Positions 6,498-7,444 of a stretch of DNA of 7,444 nucleotides are shown one piece after another. The position numbers and the translations under genes were made by a program. The DNA is from a bacterium (GTDB lineage: Bacteria; Actinomycetota; Thermoleophilia; Solirubrobacterales; 70-9): positions 1 to 7,444 of the forward strand of contig PKER01000242.1 of assembly GCA_002919115.1 (NCBI GenBank), written 5' to 3'. Under the pieces are notes generated by a model. That model was not told the DNA's origin and did not search any database. It saw only the letters and a program-made list of their open reading frames with translations. How positions within the stretch are numbered: the stretch's first letter is position 1; each line of letters begins with the position of its first letter.

Positions 6498-6503
6498 AGT
6501 CTA
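6498..6503 (-). promoter_or_regulatory. Possible -10 element of purH
   Basis: On the minus strand TAGACT matches TANNNT and ends eight bases before the purH GTG start. With no Shine-Dalgarno sequence in the purN-purH gap, an internal short-leader or leaderless promoter is possible. No -35 box is evident, and a 6-base match is weak evidence. Confidence 0.2.
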
Positions 6504-6506
6504 TTC

Positions 6507-6523
6507 CGCCGCCGACGGCGGCG
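6507..6523 (-). other. Intercistronic hairpin between purN and purH
   Basis: CGCCGCC (6507-6513) pairs with GGCGGCG (6517-6523) around a 3-nt loop, three bases beyond the purN stop codon. No T-tract follows on the minus strand, so simple intrinsic termination is unlikely. It may stabilise or end purN mRNA, or reflect local GC richness. Confidence 0.35.
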
Positions 6524-6526
6524 CGC

Positions 6527-7153
6527 CTATTTCGCGGCGGGCGCGATCAGCACGAGACGCGGGTTGGCCGGGTCGATGGTCACCCGCCCGGCGGCGATCA
6601 GCCTGACCGCCTCGGGGAGCAGCTCGTGCTCGACGGCGTGGATGGCCTCCTCGAGCTCGGCGCGGTCGCGCGAGTCCGGGACCGGGACGGCGCGCTGCAG
6701 GATGATCGGCCCGGTGTCGACGCCCTCGTCGACGAAGTGGACGGTGACCCCGGTCACGCGCACCCCGTGGGCGAGCGCCTGGCCGATCGCGTCGAGACCG
6801 GGGAACGACGGCAGCAGCGCCGGGTGGACGTTGATGATCCGGTTGGGGAACCGGCGGATGAAGCCCGGGGTGAGCAGCTGCATGTAGCCGGCGAGCACGA
6901 CCAGCTCGACCCCCCGCTCGGCCAGCCAGTCGGCCATCGCCTCGTCGCGCGCGGCGCGGTCCGGGTAGTCGGCGGCGCGGAAGACGGCGGTCTCCACGCC
7001 CGCGTCGCGCGCCCGGGCAAGCGCCCGCGCCGTCGGCTTGTCGGAGCCCACGGCGACCACCTCGATCCCGTCGCGGCCGTGGACCGTGTCGAGGATCGCC
7101 TGCAGGTTGGTGCCCGTGCCCGAGGCGAGCACGGCGACGCGCAGCCCGCTCAC
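6527..7153 (-). CDS. purN: Phosphoribosylglycinamide formyltransferase (10-formyl-THF dependent)
   Basis: This enzyme transfers a formyl group from 10-formyl-tetrahydrofolate to GAR, the third step of purine synthesis. The 208-residue product has the phosphate-binding motif SGTGTNLQAI (11-20) and the folate-side segment LAGYMQLLTPGF (87-98). The catalytic residues are Asn108 and His110 in INVHPALLPSF (107-117) and Asp146 in HFVDEGVDTGPI (139-150). The C-terminal EHELLPEAVRLIA (175-187) is typical. GTG 7153 is chosen over an upstream ATG at 7216. It has GAGGGAGG four bases upstream, forms a GTGA overlap with the preceding gene, and places the glycine-rich strand at the usual distance from the N-terminus. 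The overlap suggests coupling to the upstream gene. All catalytic residues are present. Confidence 0.96.
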   Translation of the reverse strand: MSGLRVAVLASGTGTNLQAILDTVHGRDGIEVVAVGSDKPTARALARARDAGVETAVFRAADYPDRAARDEAMADWLAERGVELVVLAGYMQLLTPGFIRRFPNRIINVHPALLPSFPGLDAIGQALAHGVRVTGVTVHFVDEGVDTGPIILQRAVPVPDSRDRAELEEAIHAVEHELLPEAVRLIAAGRVTIDPANPRLVLIAPAAK

Positions 7154-7444
7154 GCGGCCTCCCTCGCGAGCTGGAGCTTCGGGAACCGGCCCCCGGTGGA
7201 CCGCAGCCGCCCGCACTCGAGCAGGGCGTCCACGCGGCTCAGGACCTCGTCGGCCCGCCAGTTCGCGAACGCCCCGTAGCGCGGAAGCTGGTCGTAGCCG
7301 TACTTGCGGATCACCTTGGAGCGCCCGCCGCGCAGGATCTCGACCGCGCGCGTGCGGCCCACGGCGGGCTCGGCGCTCGCGACGACCTCGATGATCGCGT
7401 CGTCGAGCTCGCCGGGGTCGGCTGCCGCGGCCGCGGCGGCGGGT
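7150..7444 (-). CDS. C-terminal fragment of a RecQ-like helicase (RQC domain)
   Basis: The last 97 codons of a gene that enters from the right edge. The visible residues match the RQC winged-helix domain of RecQ helicases. VGRTRAVEILRG (28-39) corresponds to the conserved G-x4-VE-x-hRG start. IRKYGYDQLPRYGAF (45-59) corresponds to the IRdyGHDkLkvYG type of segment. VDALLECGRLRSTGGRFPKL follows the family pattern of the final helix and wing. The protein ends soon after the wing, so an HRDC domain is absent. The helicase motor and zinc-binding cysteines, if present, lie outside the window, and a stand-alone or differently fused RQC protein is possible. Its TGA overlaps the purN start by 4 nt. 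Frames starting at GTG 7362 are internal, since the reading frame stays open to the edge. Confidence 0.7.
   Translation of the reverse strand, partial: PAAAAAAADPGELDDAIIEVVASAEPAVGRTRAVEILRGGRSKVIRKYGYDQLPRYGAFANWRADEVLSRVDALLECGRLRSTGGRFPKLQLAREAA

Noticed and set aside
4249..6606. A 785-codon open frame on the plus strand across the regulator, tRNA and purH
   Set aside because: It is antisense to purH and runs through the tRNA. Its translation is Arg/Gly/Asp/His/Val-rich with no domain, as expected from the complement of a GC-rich gene.
6146..7279. A 377-codon plus-strand open frame opposite purH and purN
   Set aside because: It crosses two well-supported genes and their gap with no recognisable domain or ribosome binding site.
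1..7444. Mobile element, CRISPR array, prophage or defence system
   Set aside because: No transposase, integrase, regular repeat-spacer array or terminal repeats are visible, and codon use is uniform apart from the local spots noted.

Overview
The window is high-GC DNA with strongly G/C-ending codons, GTG starts and tightly overlapping genes. Together with the gene content (a lipoprotein sulfate-binding protein, a Rrf2 regulator, purN-purH) this points to an actinobacterium. A deep-branching class such as Thermoleophilia is a guess from overall impression, not something the sequence proves.

Layout. (1) At the left edge, on the minus strand, is the 5' end of an unrecognised gene (1-138). (2) An intergenic stretch (139-284) holds a plausible promoter and an AT-rich imperfect dyad. 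(3) A complete sulfate/thiosulfate ABC importer operon lies on the plus strand: sbp (285-1337), cysT (1334-2170), cysW (2160-3074) and cysA (3071-4060). The genes overlap by 4, 11 and 4 nt, so translation is probably coupled. A 16-bp perfect hairpin sits across the sbp/cysT boundary. (4) A small single-pass membrane protein gene (4086-4310) follows and runs tail-to-tail into a Rrf2-family regulator gene (4225-4683, minus). (5) Further right everything is on the minus strand. In transcription order these are the C-terminal end of a RecQ-type (RQC-domain) protein (7150-7444, cut by the window), purN (6527-7153), purH (4858-6489), a tRNA-Lys(UUU) (4726-4799), then the regulator gene.

How it fits together. 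Sbp captures sulfate outside the membrane, CysT and CysW form the channel, and CysA powers it. The Rrf2 protein has no cysteine, so it is not a Fe-S sensor. By position it is a candidate CymR-like sulfur regulator of the importer. PurN and PurH carry out the third and the last two steps of de novo IMP synthesis. The purine genes, tRNA and regulator are co-directional with short gaps, so they may share transcripts.

Most of the window is ordinary housekeeping and nutrient-uptake sequence. I found no clear evidence of a new biological system. The points most worth a second look are the hairpin at the sbp/cysT junction, the candidate operator ahead of sbp, the small membrane protein whose tail is read out of antisense regulator sequence, and the folded spacer between purH and the tRNA.
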